64,000 nt of DNA from Synechococcus sp. CBW1004. GTDB lineage: Bacteria > Cyanobacteriota > Cyanobacteriia > PCC-6307 > Cyanobiaceae. The translations under genes and the position numbers were made by a program. The notes under the pieces are model-generated. The model searched no databases. It was given only the letters and a program-made list of their open reading frames with translations, and was not told where the DNA came from. The stretch spans positions 1,178,001 to 1,242,000 of the forward strand of contig NZ_CP060397.1 of assembly GCF_015840715.1 (NCBI RefSeq). Reading direction: 5' to 3'. Below, piece by piece: positions 1-8,683 of this stretch; positions within the stretch are counted from its first letter, which is position 1; each line of letters starts with the position of its first letter.

Positions 1-1
1 C

Positions 2-1288
2 CGGAACGCCCTGGCGGTGATCGGCACCGATGCCGCTGGCCTGGCCGGGCTACCGGCCCGCAGCCTGGATCTGGTGCGGACGGCCGCGTTGCTGGTGGCC
101 CCGCAGCGGCTGCTGGTGGAGCTGGAGACCTGGTGGAGCCAGGAGCAGGAGGCCGGTCGCATCCCCCAGGAGCAGCCCTGTCCCGACGGGCTCGCCAGCG
201 ACCGCCCCGAGCAGATCATGGAGCCCCTGGAGCAGGCCCTGGCGGCGGGCCGTCCGGCGGTGGTGCTGGCCAGCGGCGATCCGCTCTGGTTCGGCATCGG
301 CCGGCTGTTGCTGCAGCGCTTCGGGGCCGAGCGGCTGCGCTTCCACCCGGCGCCCACCTCGCTGCAGCTGGCCTTCGCCCGGATCGGCCGCCCCTGGCAG
401 GACGCCGGCTGGATCAGCCTGCACGGCCGCGAGCCCGAGGCGCTGGCGACACGGCTGCAGCAGCGCCCGGCCGCCCTGGCGGTGCTCACCGACCCCACGC
501 GCGGGGGGGTGAGCGAGGTACGCAGAATCCTGGCGGCGTCGGGGCTGGAGGCGGCCTACGCCCTCTGGCTGTGTGAGCGGCTGGGCCATCCGGCCGAGCG
601 GGTGCAGCGGCTGGCGCCGGCGACCCCCCTGCCCGCCGATCTCGATCCCCTGCATCTGGTGCTGCTGATCGCCGAGCCGCCGCCAGCGCCCGCCGAGCCG
701 GACGCCCTGCCCCTGTTCGGCCTGGCGGACGGCCTCTACCTCCAGCAAGACGATCGGCCCGGCCTGATGACCAAGCGCGAGGTGCGCCTGCAGCTGCTGG
801 CCGACCTGGAGCTGCCCGCCACCGGGGTGCTCTGGGACATCGGCGCCGGCGTGGGCTCGGTGGGCCTCGAGGCGCTGCGGCTGCGGCCGGATCTGGCCCT
901 GTGGGCCCTGGAGCAGCGCGGCGGTTCGGCGGCCCTGATCCGGGCCAATGCCGAACGTCTGGGGGTGCGGCCGGCGGCGGTGCTGGAGGGCCGGGCTCCC
1001 GAGGCCCTCTCGGAACTGCCCGATCCCGACCGGGTGCTGCTCGGCGGCGGTGGGCGTGAGCGGGCAGCGGTGCTCGCGGCGGTGCTGGAGCGCCTGCGGC
1101 CCGGCGGGGTGGTGGTGATCCCGCTGGCCACCATCGAGGCCCTGGCGGAACTGCGGCCGCTGCTGGAGGAGGCTGGCCTGGCGGTGCGGGTGAGTCAGCA
1201 CCAGGCCTGGCGCGGCTCGCCCCTGGCGGACGGCACCCGGCTGGCGCCGCTCAATCCGGTGCTGGTGCTGAGCGGGCGGCGCTGCTGA
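2..1288 (+). CDS. cbiET: Bifunctional cobalt-precorrin C5/C15-methyltransferase CbiE-CbiT (5' end outside window)
   Basis: This enzyme methylates the corrin ring at C5 and C15 and decarboxylates the C12 acetate side chain in cobalamin synthesis, using SAM. The N-terminal half is a tetrapyrrole methylase (CbiE): GTDAAGL at the start and the glycine-rich loop VLASGDPLWFGIGR. The C-terminal half (from about residue 230) is CbiT, with LMTKREVR and the SAM-binding motif DIGAGVGSVGLEAL. The frame is open to the first base and the protein begins only a few residues into the fold (NALAVIGTDA), so the start codon probably lies just upstream of the window; a GTG at 17 is an internal alternative. The fused form is usual in cyanobacteria (CobL-like). 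The domain calls are secure; only the start is uncertain. Confidence 0.93.
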   Translation, partial: RNALAVIGTDAAGLAGLPARSLDLVRTAALLVAPQRLLVELETWWSQEQEAGRIPQEQPCPDGLASDRPEQIMEPLEQALAAGRPAVVLASGDPLWFGIGRLLLQRFGAERLRFHPAPTSLQLAFARIGRPWQDAGWISLHGREPEALATRLQQRPAALAVLTDPTRGGVSEVRRILAASGLEAAYALWLCERLGHPAERVQRLAPATPLPADLDPLHLVLLIAEPPPAPAEPDALPLFGLADGLYLQQDDRPGLMTKREVRLQLLADLELPATGVLWDIGAGVGSVGLEALRLRPDLALWALEQRGGSAALIRANAERLGVRPAAVLEGRAPEALSELPDPDRVLLGGGGRERAAVLAAVLERLRPGGVVVIPLATIEALAELRPLLEEAGLAVRVSQHQAWRGSPLADGTRLAPLNPVLVLSGRRC

Positions 1289-1301
1289 GGGTGGAGGAGC
1301 G

Positions 1302-1661
1302 TCAGCGACGCGGCGCCGCGATCTCTCGGCAGACGCCCACCAATCCGATCACGGCACCCGCATCATCCCGAAGGGGACACTTGCGCGTCTCGAGCAGCGC
1401 ATGACGGCCATCCGGAAACTGCACCGCCTCCTCATTCATGGTGGCGATGCCACCGGCGAGCATCGCCTCATCGTGCCTTCGGAAGCCGGCAGCCACCTCC
1501 GCAGGGAACAGATCCGCATCGGTGCAGCCGATCAGCTCGCCGACACGCCGTCCCAACAGCCTGGCCCAGGCGGCGTTGCCACTGATGTAACGGCCCTCGA
1601 GATCCTTGGCGAACACGATGTCGTCAATGGACGCGAGAACAGCGGCTTCAAGGCTGATCAT
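1302..1661 (-). CDS. Small single-PAS-domain protein
   Basis: This 119-residue protein is essentially one PAS domain. It starts with LEAAVLASIDDIVFAKDLEGRYISGNAAW, typical of PAS_4/PAS_9 folds, continues through ELIGCTDADLFP, and ends in the PAC-like stretch LLETRKCPLRDDAGAVIGLVGVCREI. No kinase, GGDEF or DNA-binding output domain is attached, and no signal peptide or membrane segment is seen. It is convergent with the cobalamin gene, 13 bases away. A free-standing PAS protein could be a sensor subunit acting on a partner encoded elsewhere or a remnant of a larger kinase; the sequence does not decide. The start at 1661 fits the usual beginning of the fold. Confidence 0.8.
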   Translation of the reverse strand: MISLEAAVLASIDDIVFAKDLEGRYISGNAAWARLLGRRVGELIGCTDADLFPAEVAAGFRRHDEAMLAGGIATMNEEAVQFPDGRHALLETRKCPLRDDAGAVIGLVGVCREIAAPRR

Positions 1662-1779
1662 CGGAACCTCATCAAGGTGGAGTGAGACGAGAACATGCGG
1701 CCTGTCACCGAAGAGACTCTAGAGCAGTTCACCCACAACAATCGGCAGAGAATCGGTCACTTCCTGATGATGTCGGGGT

Positions 1780-1802
1780 GAGTGGATCTGAATCATCCAC
1801 TC
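1780..1802. other. 8-bp perfect inverted repeat in intergenic gap
   Basis: GAGTGGAT is followed by a 7-base loop and ATCCACTC, a perfect 8-bp stem in the gap between the PAS gene (start at 1661) and the DUF192 gene (stop at 1894). Both genes are on the minus strand, so the hairpin lies downstream of the DUF192 gene and upstream of the PAS gene. There is no T-run, so it could be a weak terminator, a processing hairpin or an operator. The rest of 1662-1893 shows nothing recognisable. Confidence 0.3.
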
Positions 1803-1893
1803 CCGGCGCTCGACAGCGGCGCAGGGCGTCCGCGGATCGAGATCGCCACACATGACCGATCCGACAGCTGTCGTTGTCCCTGTCATGGAGGGA

Positions 1894-2442
1894 TCATTGG
1901 ATCGGTTCAGGCCTCACTGAGGTGGGGCCAGTTGGCGCCGCCGCTGCCGCCGCAGGCCGCGCCGGCAGCGGCTCGATCCGCACCGGGCTGCCCACGGTGA
2001 TGCCCAGGGCCTCGGCCTGGCCGGCCGCCAGTTCCACCACCCCATCCACCAGCTCGTCGGGCCCGTAGCTGCGGCAGGGCAGCCGCATGCAGGAGGGGAC
2101 ATCAGCCACGATCGCGATCACCCGGCCCTGCCGCACGAACAGCATGTCGAGCGGTTCAGGGGTGCGATGCATCCAGAAGCGCGCCAGCGAAGGCGGGACA
2201 TAGGGGAACCACATGCCATGAAGCGGCAGCAGCGGCGGGCGCAGCTGCAGGCCCATCGCCTGCTCGTGGGGTTCATCGGCCACCTCCAGCTGCAGGCAGG
2301 TGCCCGGCCTCAGACACCACTGCGCCTCGATCGGCAGCTGCTGGGGCGGGGTGGCGGCCCGGACAGACCAGGGCTGCAGCGCACCCAGGGCGGCAAGCGC
2401 CGCGAGGCTGAGTGGGGGCAGGGAGCGCAGGACGGGGGGCAT
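1894..2442 (-). CDS. DUF192 family exported protein
   Basis: This 182-residue protein belongs to the DUF192 family (COG1430). The family core is visible: a strand with LQLEVADEPHEQAMGLQLRPPL, then GMWFPY, then FWMHRTPEPLDMLFVRQGRVIAI, and the late LAAGQAEALGITVGSPV. The first 30 residues are hydrophobic and end in SVRAATPP, consistent with a cleavable signal peptide, so the mature domain is probably periplasmic or membrane-associated. The family's biochemical role is not established. It precedes a response regulator and nadK in a minus-strand run, a neighbourhood I associate with picocyanobacteria from memory. The C-terminal Ala/Pro tail lies beyond the conserved domain. Confidence 0.85.
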   Translation of the reverse strand: MPPVLRSLPPLSLAALAALGALQPWSVRAATPPQQLPIEAQWCLRPGTCLQLEVADEPHEQAMGLQLRPPLLPLHGMWFPYVPPSLARFWMHRTPEPLDMLFVRQGRVIAIVADVPSCMRLPCRSYGPDELVDGVVELAAGQAEALGITVGSPVRIEPLPARPAAAAAAPTGPTSVRPEPIQ

Positions 2443-2463
2443 CGCAGGCGGATGAGGGCGTGG

Positions 2464-3246
2464 TCAGGGGGCGTCGGGGCGGGGCGGCAGGCCCTCGCAC
2501 AGGCAGTAGCCACGGCCGCGCACGGTGTGGATCAGCCGCCGCTCGCCGCCCTGCTCCAGCTTCTGGCGCAGATAGCGCACATACACCTCGATCACGTTGC
2601 TGGCGCTGCCCGGCTGCTGTTCGGGCCAGACCCGCTGCAGGATCTCCTCCCGACTGAGCACCTGGCCGCGGCGCTCCAGCATCAGAAGCAGCAGCTGGTA
2701 TTCCCTGGCGGTGAGGGCGAGGCCGCGGCCACCACGGCTCACCTGGCCGCTGGCGGGCCAGAGCTGCAGATCGGCCACCTGCAGACATTCCGGTCCCTGC
2801 ATCGCCGCCGGCAGCTGACGATGCAGGCGCAGGCGGGTGAGCAGATCGCTCGGTCCCACCTCCGTCAACCAGAAGTCATCGGCGCCGCTCAGCAAGGTGT
2901 GCGAGCGGCCCGCCACCGAGTCATCGGCGAGGCCCAGCAGAATCGGCAGTGCCCCCCAGCGGCGGCGCAGCTCCGGAATGCGCCCCTGCTCGCCGGGAGA
3001 CAGAACCACCGCCAGCGGGGTGGGCGCGGGCGCCTCGGGCGGGGCCGGATCGGCGCCGCGCCCTGGCATGGCAGCAACCGAGGAACGGAGGTCCCGCCCC
3101 GGATCAGCGGCGAGAGGCGGCTCGATCGGCAGGGGCACCGGATCGGCACGGCCCGGCTCGAGCCGCAGCGGCCGATACCCCGAGACGGCCAGCCGTGGTG
3201 CCAGCGCCTCGGCCTCAGCCCCGACCAGCAGCAGCGGCGCCGTCAC
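2464..3246 (-). CDS. Atypical OmpR-type response regulator (degenerate receiver plus winged helix)
   Basis: This is a 260-residue transcription regulator. The C-terminal 100 residues are a clear OmpR/PhoB winged helix: [30 protein letters not shown], then [15 protein letters not shown], and the wing [11 protein letters not shown]. The N-terminal part has a receiver-like layout ([16 protein letters not shown] at the start, [22 protein letters not shown] at the end) but lacks the acidic pocket after strand 1. The strand that should end in the phospho-acceptor Asp reads AVVLSPGE. A Pro/Ala-rich segment of about 50 residues interrupts the receiver. It is therefore likely phosphorylation-independent. 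Its stop overlaps the nadK reading frame by 4 bases, suggesting co-transcription with nadK upstream. Confidence 0.85.
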   Translation of the reverse strand: MTAPLLLVGAEAEALAPRLAVSGYRPLRLEPGRADPVPLPIEPPLAADPGRDLRSSVAAMPGRGADPAPPEAPAPTPLAVVLSPGEQGRIPELRRRWGALPILLGLADDSVAGRSHTLLSGADDFWLTEVGPSDLLTRLRLHRQLPAAMQGPECLQVADLQLWPASGQVSRGGRGLALTAREYQLLLLMLERRGQVLSREEILQRVWPEQQPGSASNVIEVYVRYLRQKLEQGGERRLIHTVRGRGYCLCEGLPPRPDAP

Positions 3247-4271
3247 GATGCGGAGCTGGAGGCGGCAGAACCCGGATCGGCGCCGTCGTTGCCGGGCTTG
3301 GCCACGTGCGGCAGGCCCCAGCCGAGCTTGTTGCGCAGCACCTGGAAGAACTCATGGTCAGCCAGGCGCACGAAGCGCACCGGCTGCTCGCTGCGGCGCA
3401 CCAGCACCCGGTCCTCCGGCCAGACGTAGCAGCCGGCACTGCCGTCGACCACCATCATCAGCCGCTCGGGCGTGGCCGGAAACACGGTCACCGGTTCGGC
3501 GTCGCTGAACACCAGCGCCCGGGAGGCCAGCGAGTGGGGCGCGATGGGGGTGAGCTGCAGCACCGGGCAGTCCGGCGTGATCACCGGGCCACCGGCGGAG
3601 AGGGCATAGGCGGTGGAGCCGGTCGGGGTGGAGAGGATGACGCCGTCGGCGGCGATGTCCACCGGGGCGTGGCGGCCGATGGCGATCTCGAAATGGCACA
3701 TCGAGGTGAGCGGCTCACGGTGCAGCGCCATCTCGTTGAGGCAGAGCACCTCCCAGCGGCGCTGCTCGCCCCGCATCACGCTCACCACCAGCATCGAGCG
3801 CTCCTCCACCGTCCAGCGACGGGCGATCACCTGGGCGAGCACGCGGTCGAGATCGCGGAGGTAGGCCTCCGCCAGGAAGCCGAGGTGGCCGGTGTTGATC
3901 GTCAGGATCGGCACGCCGATCGGCGCGGTCATGCGGGCCGCCGACAGCACGGTGCCGTCGCCGCCGAGCACGATCGCCAGATCGAGGCCGCCATCGAAGG
4001 CGGCGGGGACGCAGGCGGTATGGCCGCGGCTACGCAGATGCTGGTCGGGATTGGCGAAGCCCACCACCCCGGAGGCACTGCTGGCGCGCACGGTCTCGAG
4101 GCCCGCGGCCTGCAGACGTGCCTCGATCGCTGCGGCGGTGTCGAGCGCCAGCGACTTGCCGTCATTGATGATCAGACCGATGCGAGCGGCGCGACCGGCA
4201 GGCGGATTTCCGGCGGCAGTCGGGGTCACAGGAGCATCCGGATGGGACGGCGGCAGTCCGGCGCGCGGCAC
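3243..4271 (-). CDS. nadK: NAD kinase
   Basis: NAD kinase phosphorylates NAD to NADP with ATP or polyphosphate in the cytoplasm. The hallmark motifs are present: [13 protein letters not shown] at the start of the fold, the GGDGT phosphate-binding motif ([13 protein letters not shown]), [10 protein letters not shown], and the NAD-site stretch [16 protein letters not shown]. The total of 342 residues exceeds the usual ~300 because of an N-terminal extension of about 30 Pro/Ala-rich residues and a short tail; translation could begin nearer to RIGLIIND at an internal GTG. The stop overlaps the downstream response-regulator start by 4 bases. The pheS gene lies about 85 bases upstream on the same strand. 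Confidence 0.95.
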   Translation of the reverse strand: MPRAGLPPSHPDAPVTPTAAGNPPAGRAARIGLIINDGKSLALDTAAAIEARLQAAGLETVRASSASGVVGFANPDQHLRSRGHTACVPAAFDGGLDLAIVLGGDGTVLSAARMTAPIGVPILTINTGHLGFLAEAYLRDLDRVLAQVIARRWTVEERSMLVVSVMRGEQRRWEVLCLNEMALHREPLTSMCHFEIAIGRHAPVDIAADGVILSTPTGSTAYALSAGGPVITPDCPVLQLTPIAPHSLASRALVFSDAEPVTVFPATPERLMMVVDGSAGCYVWPEDRVLVRRSEQPVRFVRLADHEFFQVLRNKLGWGLPHVAKPGNDGADPGSAASSSAS

Positions 4272-4356
4272 CGATCGCGGCTGGCAGGGTTTCTGAGTTT
4301 ATGGGCAGGCTCCGGGGCGGGGATCAGCCGCAGGGGCCCAGGGCGGAGGATCCAGC

Positions 4357-5379
4357 TCAGAACTGCTCCAGGAAGCGCAGATCGCTGGTGTAGAGGCGGC
4401 GGATGTCGTCGATGCCGTGGCGCACCATGCAGAAGCGCTCCACCCCCAGGCCGGCGGCGAAGCCGCTCCAGCGCTCGGAATCGATGCCGAGCCCCTCGAG
4501 CACCGCCGGATCGACCATGCCGCAGCCCATCACCTCCAGCCAGCGGCCGCGCCACTGCACGTCCACCTCGGCACTGGGCTCGGTGAAGGGGAAGTAGCTG
4601 GCGCGGAAGCGCACCGGCAGGTCGCCGAAGAACTGCTTCAGGAAGGCCATCACCGTGCCGCGCAGATGGCTGAAGTCGAGGCCTTCATCAAGGGCCAGCA
4701 CCTCCACCTGGTGGAACACCGGCGAATGGGTGGCGTCGACGGCATCGCGGCGGAAGACACGGCCCGGGGCGACGATGCGAGCCGGCGGCGGATTGGCCTC
4801 CAGGTGGCGGATCTGAACCGGCGAGGTGTGGGTGCGCAGCAGACGCTCCTGCCCATCAGCGCCGGGGGCCAGATAGAAGGTGTCCTGCATGTCCCGCGCC
4901 GGGTGGTGGGGCGGGATGTTGAGGGCGGTGAAGTTGTAGTGGTCGCTCTCGATCTCCGGTCCCTCGGAGACGCGGTAGCCGAGGCCCGCAAAGATGTCGA
5001 CGATCTCCTCGATCGTGCTGATCAGCGGGTGACGCTGCCCCGGCGGCACATAGCGACAGGGGGCTGTGACATCGAGGCGCTCGCGCTCCAGCCGTTCGCT
5101 AAGCGCCGCCTGCTTGAGACTCTCCAGGCGCTCATGCAACAGGCCCTGCACCTGCTCCTTGAGCACGTTGGCGCGCTGCCCCACCAGCGGCCGCTCCTCG
5201 GCCGAGAGGCGTCCCATGGCCCCGAGCACGGCCGACAGGCGTCCCTTCTTGCCGAGCAGGCCCACCCGCAGCTCCTCGAGGGCGGCGCTGCCATCGGCAG
5301 CGGCGATCGATCGGGCGGCCTCGCGCTCCAGCTCCTCCAGCTGGGCGGTGAGGTCCTGGAGGCTGACGGCGGCGCTCAA
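4357..5379 (-). CDS. pheS: Phenylalanine--tRNA ligase alpha subunit
   Basis: PheS is the catalytic subunit of the alpha2-beta2 phenylalanyl-tRNA synthetase, a class II aminoacyl-tRNA synthetase. The N-terminal coiled coil (about residues 1-90) binds tRNA. Motif 2 and motif 3 are clear: [31 protein letters not shown] and [34 protein letters not shown] and [10 protein letters not shown] are also characteristic. Length (340 residues) is normal. The gene is divergent from surE, with about 80 bases between starts, which must hold promoters for both. The pheT subunit is not in the window, as is common in cyanobacteria where the two subunits are unlinked. Confidence 0.97.
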   Translation of the reverse strand: MSAAVSLQDLTAQLEELEREAARSIAAADGSAALEELRVGLLGKKGRLSAVLGAMGRLSAEERPLVGQRANVLKEQVQGLLHERLESLKQAALSERLERERLDVTAPCRYVPPGQRHPLISTIEEIVDIFAGLGYRVSEGPEIESDHYNFTALNIPPHHPARDMQDTFYLAPGADGQERLLRTHTSPVQIRHLEANPPPARIVAPGRVFRRDAVDATHSPVFHQVEVLALDEGLDFSHLRGTVMAFLKQFFGDLPVRFRASYFPFTEPSAEVDVQWRGRWLEVMGCGMVDPAVLEGLGIDSERWSGFAAGLGVERFCMVRHGIDDIRRLYTSDLRFLEQF

Positions 5380-5460
5380 GAGCAGCGAAGGCGGGTGCGG
5401 GCCGTGACTGTAGGCAGCCGCCCCGGAGGCCTAGCTTGCAGGCAACGTCAGCGCTGCCCG

Positions 5461-6285
5461 ATGCCGCCGCTCCGCATCCTGATCAGCAACGACGACGGTG
5501 TCTTCGCGGACGGCATCCAGACCCTGGCCGCGGAGGCCGCCGAACGGGGCCACCGGGTGACGGTGGTCTGCCCCGACCAGGAACGCTCCGCCACCGGCCA
5601 CGGCCTCACCCTGCAGACGCCCCTGCGGGCGGAGCGGGCCGATGAGCTGTTCTCGCCCGGCGTCACGGCCTGGGCCTGCAGCGGCAACCCCTCCGACTGC
5701 GTCAAGCTCGCCCTGTGCTCCCTGCTGGAGGAGCCCCCGGATCTGGTGCTCTCCGGCATCAACCACGGCCCCAACCTCGGCACCGATGTCATGTATTCGG
5801 GCACGGTGGCGGCGGCGATGGAGGGCACGATCGAGGGTCTGCCCTCTCTGGCGGTGAGCAGCGCCGACTTCCGCTGGCGCCAGTTCGGCCCGGCTGCGGC
5901 GCTGGCGCTCGATGTGGCGGAGGCGATGCTGCAGCAGGGCTGGCCCGAGGGGCTGCTGCTCAGCCTCAACGTGCCGCCGCGGCCGGCGGATCAGATCGGG
6001 CCGCTGCGCTGGTGCCGCACCGCCCAGCGGCGCTACGTCGACCAGTTCGACAGACGCGTCGATCCGCGCGGCCGCACCTACTGGTGGCTTGCCGGCGAGG
6101 TGGTGAACGATCTGGAGGCGACGGTCGCCGGCCCCGACGACTGGCCCGTGGACGTGGCCTGGGTCGAGGCCGGCGGCGCCTCGCTGTCGCCGCTGCAGCC
6201 GGAACTGTTCTGGCGGGGCCGCTGCGACACCCTGCCGCAGCTGGGAGCCCTCAGCAGCGGGCGGACGGCCCGGAACGAGGGCTGA
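5461..6285 (+). CDS. surE: 5'/3'-nucleotidase SurE
   Basis: SurE is a metal-dependent nucleoside monophosphate phosphatase linked to stress survival. The start at 5461 is chosen because the fold begins directly with [21 protein letters not shown], whose NDDG supplies the metal-binding aspartates; the open frame runs much further upstream but that part is antisense to pheS. Other family motifs are [29 protein letters not shown] and [24 protein letters not shown]. The length of 274 residues is typical. It is divergent from pheS and convergent with the DUF3611 gene 7 bases downstream. Confidence 0.95.
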   Translation: MPPLRILISNDDGVFADGIQTLAAEAAERGHRVTVVCPDQERSATGHGLTLQTPLRAERADELFSPGVTAWACSGNPSDCVKLALCSLLEEPPDLVLSGINHGPNLGTDVMYSGTVAAAMEGTIEGLPSLAVSSADFRWRQFGPAAALALDVAEAMLQQGWPEGLLLSLNVPPRPADQIGPLRWCRTAQRRYVDQFDRRVDPRGRTYWWLAGEVVNDLEATVAGPDDWPVDVAWVEAGGASLSPLQPELFWRGRCDTLPQLGALSSGRTARNEG

Positions 6286-6292
6286 GCGCGTC

Positions 6293-6874
6293 TCAGATGC
6301 GCTTGTGCACCCGCTGCAGCAGCCACAGGCTCACCCAAAGGCCGATCAGGTGGGCGAACAGCACCTGGGTGTTGCCCAGCACCGAGAGCATCTCGATCGA
6401 GGTGATCGGCAGTCCGATCACCCGACCGGCGGCCCCGGGAGCCTGCTGGATCTGGGCGCCGAAGAAGCCCGGTACCTGCTGGGAGGCCTGCACGAACAGG
6501 CTGCCGGCCATCGCCTGGTAGCCGACCACCGCCAGGGTGACCCCCACCAGATCGGCCAGCACGCCGCGCTTGATCAGCCGCGAGGTTTCACCCTTGCTGG
6601 GGCGCACCGGGCTGGCCAGGGCCCGGCCGCAGCGCACGATCAGCCAGCTGTGCCACAGGCACCAGAGCAGCAGCAGGAAGGAGAAGGTGGTGAGCGAGAT
6701 GCCGGGCCCGAGGCCCAGGGCCCTGGCCGAGTTGGCGGCCAGACGCCCGCCGATGTTGTTGAACAGCAGCACCCCCACCACCACCACCGCCAGCACCAGC
6801 TGGGCCCAGAAGCGCGCCCAGCCCAGGCGGCGCAGGGCGGCGGCGATCAGCTGCAGATCCAGTCGGTCGGCCAT
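6293..6874 (-). CDS. DUF3611 family membrane protein
   Basis: This 193-residue protein has four likely transmembrane segments: FWAQLVLAVVVVGVLLFNN, a second around FSFLLLLWCLWHSWLIV, a third around GVTLAVVGYQAMAG, and a C-terminal one at VLFAHLIGLWVSLWLLQ. The overall pattern, including the N-terminal LRRLGWARFWAQL and GISLTTFSFLLL, matches DUF3611, a family of cyanobacteria and plastids with no assigned biochemical role. It is convergent with surE. The start is chosen as the ATG preceding DRLDLQLIAAALRRLG. A role in thylakoid or envelope membranes is plausible but not shown by the sequence. Confidence 0.85.
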   Translation of the reverse strand: MADRLDLQLIAAALRRLGWARFWAQLVLAVVVVGVLLFNNIGGRLAANSARALGLGPGISLTTFSFLLLLWCLWHSWLIVRCGRALASPVRPSKGETSRLIKRGVLADLVGVTLAVVGYQAMAGSLFVQASQQVPGFFGAQIQQAPGAAGRVIGLPITSIEMLSVLGNTQVLFAHLIGLWVSLWLLQRVHKRI

Positions 6875-7047
6875 GCGTCCGGGAGGCGGGCGAGGGGAGT
6901 GGGGAGCGAAAACCGGGGCCTGGCGCCGGCGGAGACAGCGACAGCGGCGCTGAGAGCGGATGCGCCGCGTGGGACGGGGCGAAAGGGCCTGGGGCCCGCT
7001 GGCTCCAAACTTGCCATGGGAGGATCCACCAGGCGAGGCCCGCGTCG

Positions 7048-8205
7048 TTGATTCCGCTGCACGATCCCCAGCACGCCCAGCGTCCGACCGCCATCGCCCT
7101 GGGAAGTTTCGACGGTCTGCATCAGGGCCACCGGCGGGTGATCGCGGCGATCACCGCCGACCTGGGCGGCTCCGATCAAACCGGATCCGATCCAGACGGG
7201 GCTGCTCCAGACAAGGCGGGTCAAGACAGGCCAGTGCCGACGGTGGTGAGCTTCTGGCCCCATCCGCGCGAGGTGCTGCATGGCGAGACGCGGCTGCGGC
7301 TCGATCTGCCCACCGAGAAGCTGGAGCTGCTGGAGCCCCTGGGCGTGAGGCAGCTGGTGCTGGTGCCCTTCGATGCCGCGCTGGCTGCCTTGAGCCCGGA
7401 GGCCTTCGTCGCGCAGGTGCTGGCGGGCAGCCTGCAGGCCCGCCAGGTGGCGGTGGGCGACAACTTCCGCTTCGGAGCGGGCCGCCGCGGCGACGTGGGC
7501 GATCTGGCCCGGCTGGGGGCACGCCATGGCATCGCCGTCACGGTAGTGCCGATGCTGCATGTCGATGGCGAGCGGGTGAGCAGCAGCCGCATCCGCCGCG
7601 CCCTGGCCGGCGGCGCCCTCGACGAGGCACGGCGCCTGCTGCAGCGCCCCTACCGCTTCAGCGGCCGGGTGGTGCGCGGCCGGGGCCTCGGCCGCGGCCT
7701 GGGCTGGCCCACCGCCAACCTGCGCATCGACGGCCGCAAGTTTCTCCCCCAGGAAGGGGTCTACGCCTGCTGGGTCTGGCGCCACGCCGACGCGATGGCG
7801 CCACGAGCTGGCGCCATCGGCGCGGAGCAGATCCCGCGGTCACGGGAGCCACAGGGGAAGGTACCGGCGGGGCTCCGGCCGGCAGCCGCCTGGAGCGCCG
7901 ATGCCCTCCCGGCGGTGATGAATCTCGGCCCCCAGCCCACCGTCGATCCCGACTCCCCCTCGGCGGTGGAGGTGCATCTTCTGGAGACAGGCCTGAACGG
8001 AGAGCTCGATCTGGCCGGCGCCTGCCTGACGGTGGAGCCGGTGGTGAGGTTGCGGGGTCAGATCCGTTTCTCAGGGCTGGAGGAGCTCAGTGCCCGCATC
8101 GGGGCCGACGCAGCCGAAGCCCGCGCATGGCTGGCGCAACAGGGTCCCGCCGGGCCGGCTCCGGCCATCGCCTGTTCGCCGCTCTCCCCTCAGGAGCTGG
8201 GATAG
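7048..8205 (+). CDS. ribF: Bifunctional riboflavin kinase/FAD synthetase
   Basis: RibF phosphorylates riboflavin to FMN and adenylates FMN to FAD. The N-terminal FAD-synthetase domain has the nucleotidyltransferase signature ALGSFDGLHQGHRRVI, then SFWPHPREVL, VGDNFRFGAGRRGD and SSSRIRRAL. The C-terminal flavokinase domain starts with GRGLGRGLGWPTANLRI and contains VMNLGPQPTVDP and VEVHLLE. Two Ala/Gly/Pro-rich insertions (after the RR/AAITADLGG segment and within the kinase domain) bring it to 385 residues. The start is TTG at 7048, chosen because IPLHDPQHAQRPTAIALGSF follows immediately and no closer ATG exists. It runs into a small minus-strand gene with a 16-base overlap. Confidence 0.94.
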   Translation: MIPLHDPQHAQRPTAIALGSFDGLHQGHRRVIAAITADLGGSDQTGSDPDGAAPDKAGQDRPVPTVVSFWPHPREVLHGETRLRLDLPTEKLELLEPLGVRQLVLVPFDAALAALSPEAFVAQVLAGSLQARQVAVGDNFRFGAGRRGDVGDLARLGARHGIAVTVVPMLHVDGERVSSSRIRRALAGGALDEARRLLQRPYRFSGRVVRGRGLGRGLGWPTANLRIDGRKFLPQEGVYACWVWRHADAMAPRAGAIGAEQIPRSREPQGKVPAGLRPAAAWSADALPAVMNLGPQPTVDPDSPSAVEVHLLETGLNGELDLAGACLTVEPVVRLRGQIRFSGLEELSARIGADAAEARAWLAQQGPAGPAPAIACSPLSPQELG

Positions 8206-8312
8206 GCGTGGGTGAGGCCCCAGGCGATGAAGGCGGCGATGCCTCCCATCAGCAGGATGCCGGAGATGAGCACCAGCATCGGGTTATCGGAGCTGTTGGG
8301 GTCGGGAGCCAT
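8190..8312 (-). CDS. 40-residue single-pass membrane protein
   Basis: A short reading frame encodes 40 residues beginning MAPDPNSSDNPMLVL and ending AWGLTHAYPSS. Residues 12-33 form one clean hydrophobic helix (MLVLISGILLMGGIAAFIAWGL) flanked by a polar N-terminus and a short C-terminus, the layout of the small subunits and assembly factors of photosynthetic complexes. I do not recognise it as a known photosystem, cytochrome b6f or NDH subunit. It is convergent with ribF and overlaps its last 16 bases. Because the frame has a coherent ATG, a single hydrophobic segment and a stop, I consider it real, but expression and function are unknown. Confidence 0.55.
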   Translation of the reverse strand: MAPDPNSSDNPMLVLISGILLMGGIAAFIAWGLTHAYPSS

Positions 8313-8683
8313 CGCTGAGCGGCAGTCGGCGCCACCCTAGTCAGAGGGCCCGGAGCGCCCGGTGCGCAGCGCGACCGACCGAACTGGCCGTCAGGACCCT
8401 CCCTCAAGGCCGGCAGACGCACCGGCGACCTCAGACACGCGATCCCGACACAAGGCGGGGGTTGGCAGGCCCCCGCGCAACTGCCTGGCTGGGCTGCTGG
8501 ATCGGCTGCCTGCCCCCTGCGGCGGTTTCCAGAGGCCCGGTGGTCACACTCCTGAGAGGCTCCGGACGCACCTGCCACGCGCGAAGCTGCAGACACCCCT
8601 GCACGCTCCCTGGCCCCGTGCCCGCCCCGTTTCCCAGCCATCAGGCCGCCCCTGCGGAACCCACCGGCGCAGCTGGCGCCGCT
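8313..8683. other. 371-base gap upstream of thiE with a GC-rich hairpin
   Basis: This stretch separates the divergent small membrane protein and thiE. It contains a hairpin at 8455-8476 (GCGGGGG, 8-base loop, CCCCCGC). An open frame in phase with thiE extends back to 8462, but its residues (Cys/Pro/Arg-rich, WLGCWIGCLPP) look non-coding. I searched by eye for a TPP riboswitch because thiE follows. A CTGAGA occurs near 8550, but the partner elements of the thi-box are not recognisable, so I do not call one. Confidence 0.35.

Noticed and set aside
50-1201. Long minus-strand frame opposite cbiET
   Set aside because: Composition is a complement artefact of a GC-rich gene; the plus-strand product is unmistakable.
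2167-4586. Long plus-strand frames opposite the response regulator, nadK and pheS
   Set aside because: Gln/His/Arg-rich translations mirror the codon bias of the real minus-strand genes; no motif in any of them.
8313-8683. Possible TPP riboswitch before thiE
   Set aside because: Only a CTGAGA-like element is present; the other conserved thi-box segments and pairing arms could not be found by eye.
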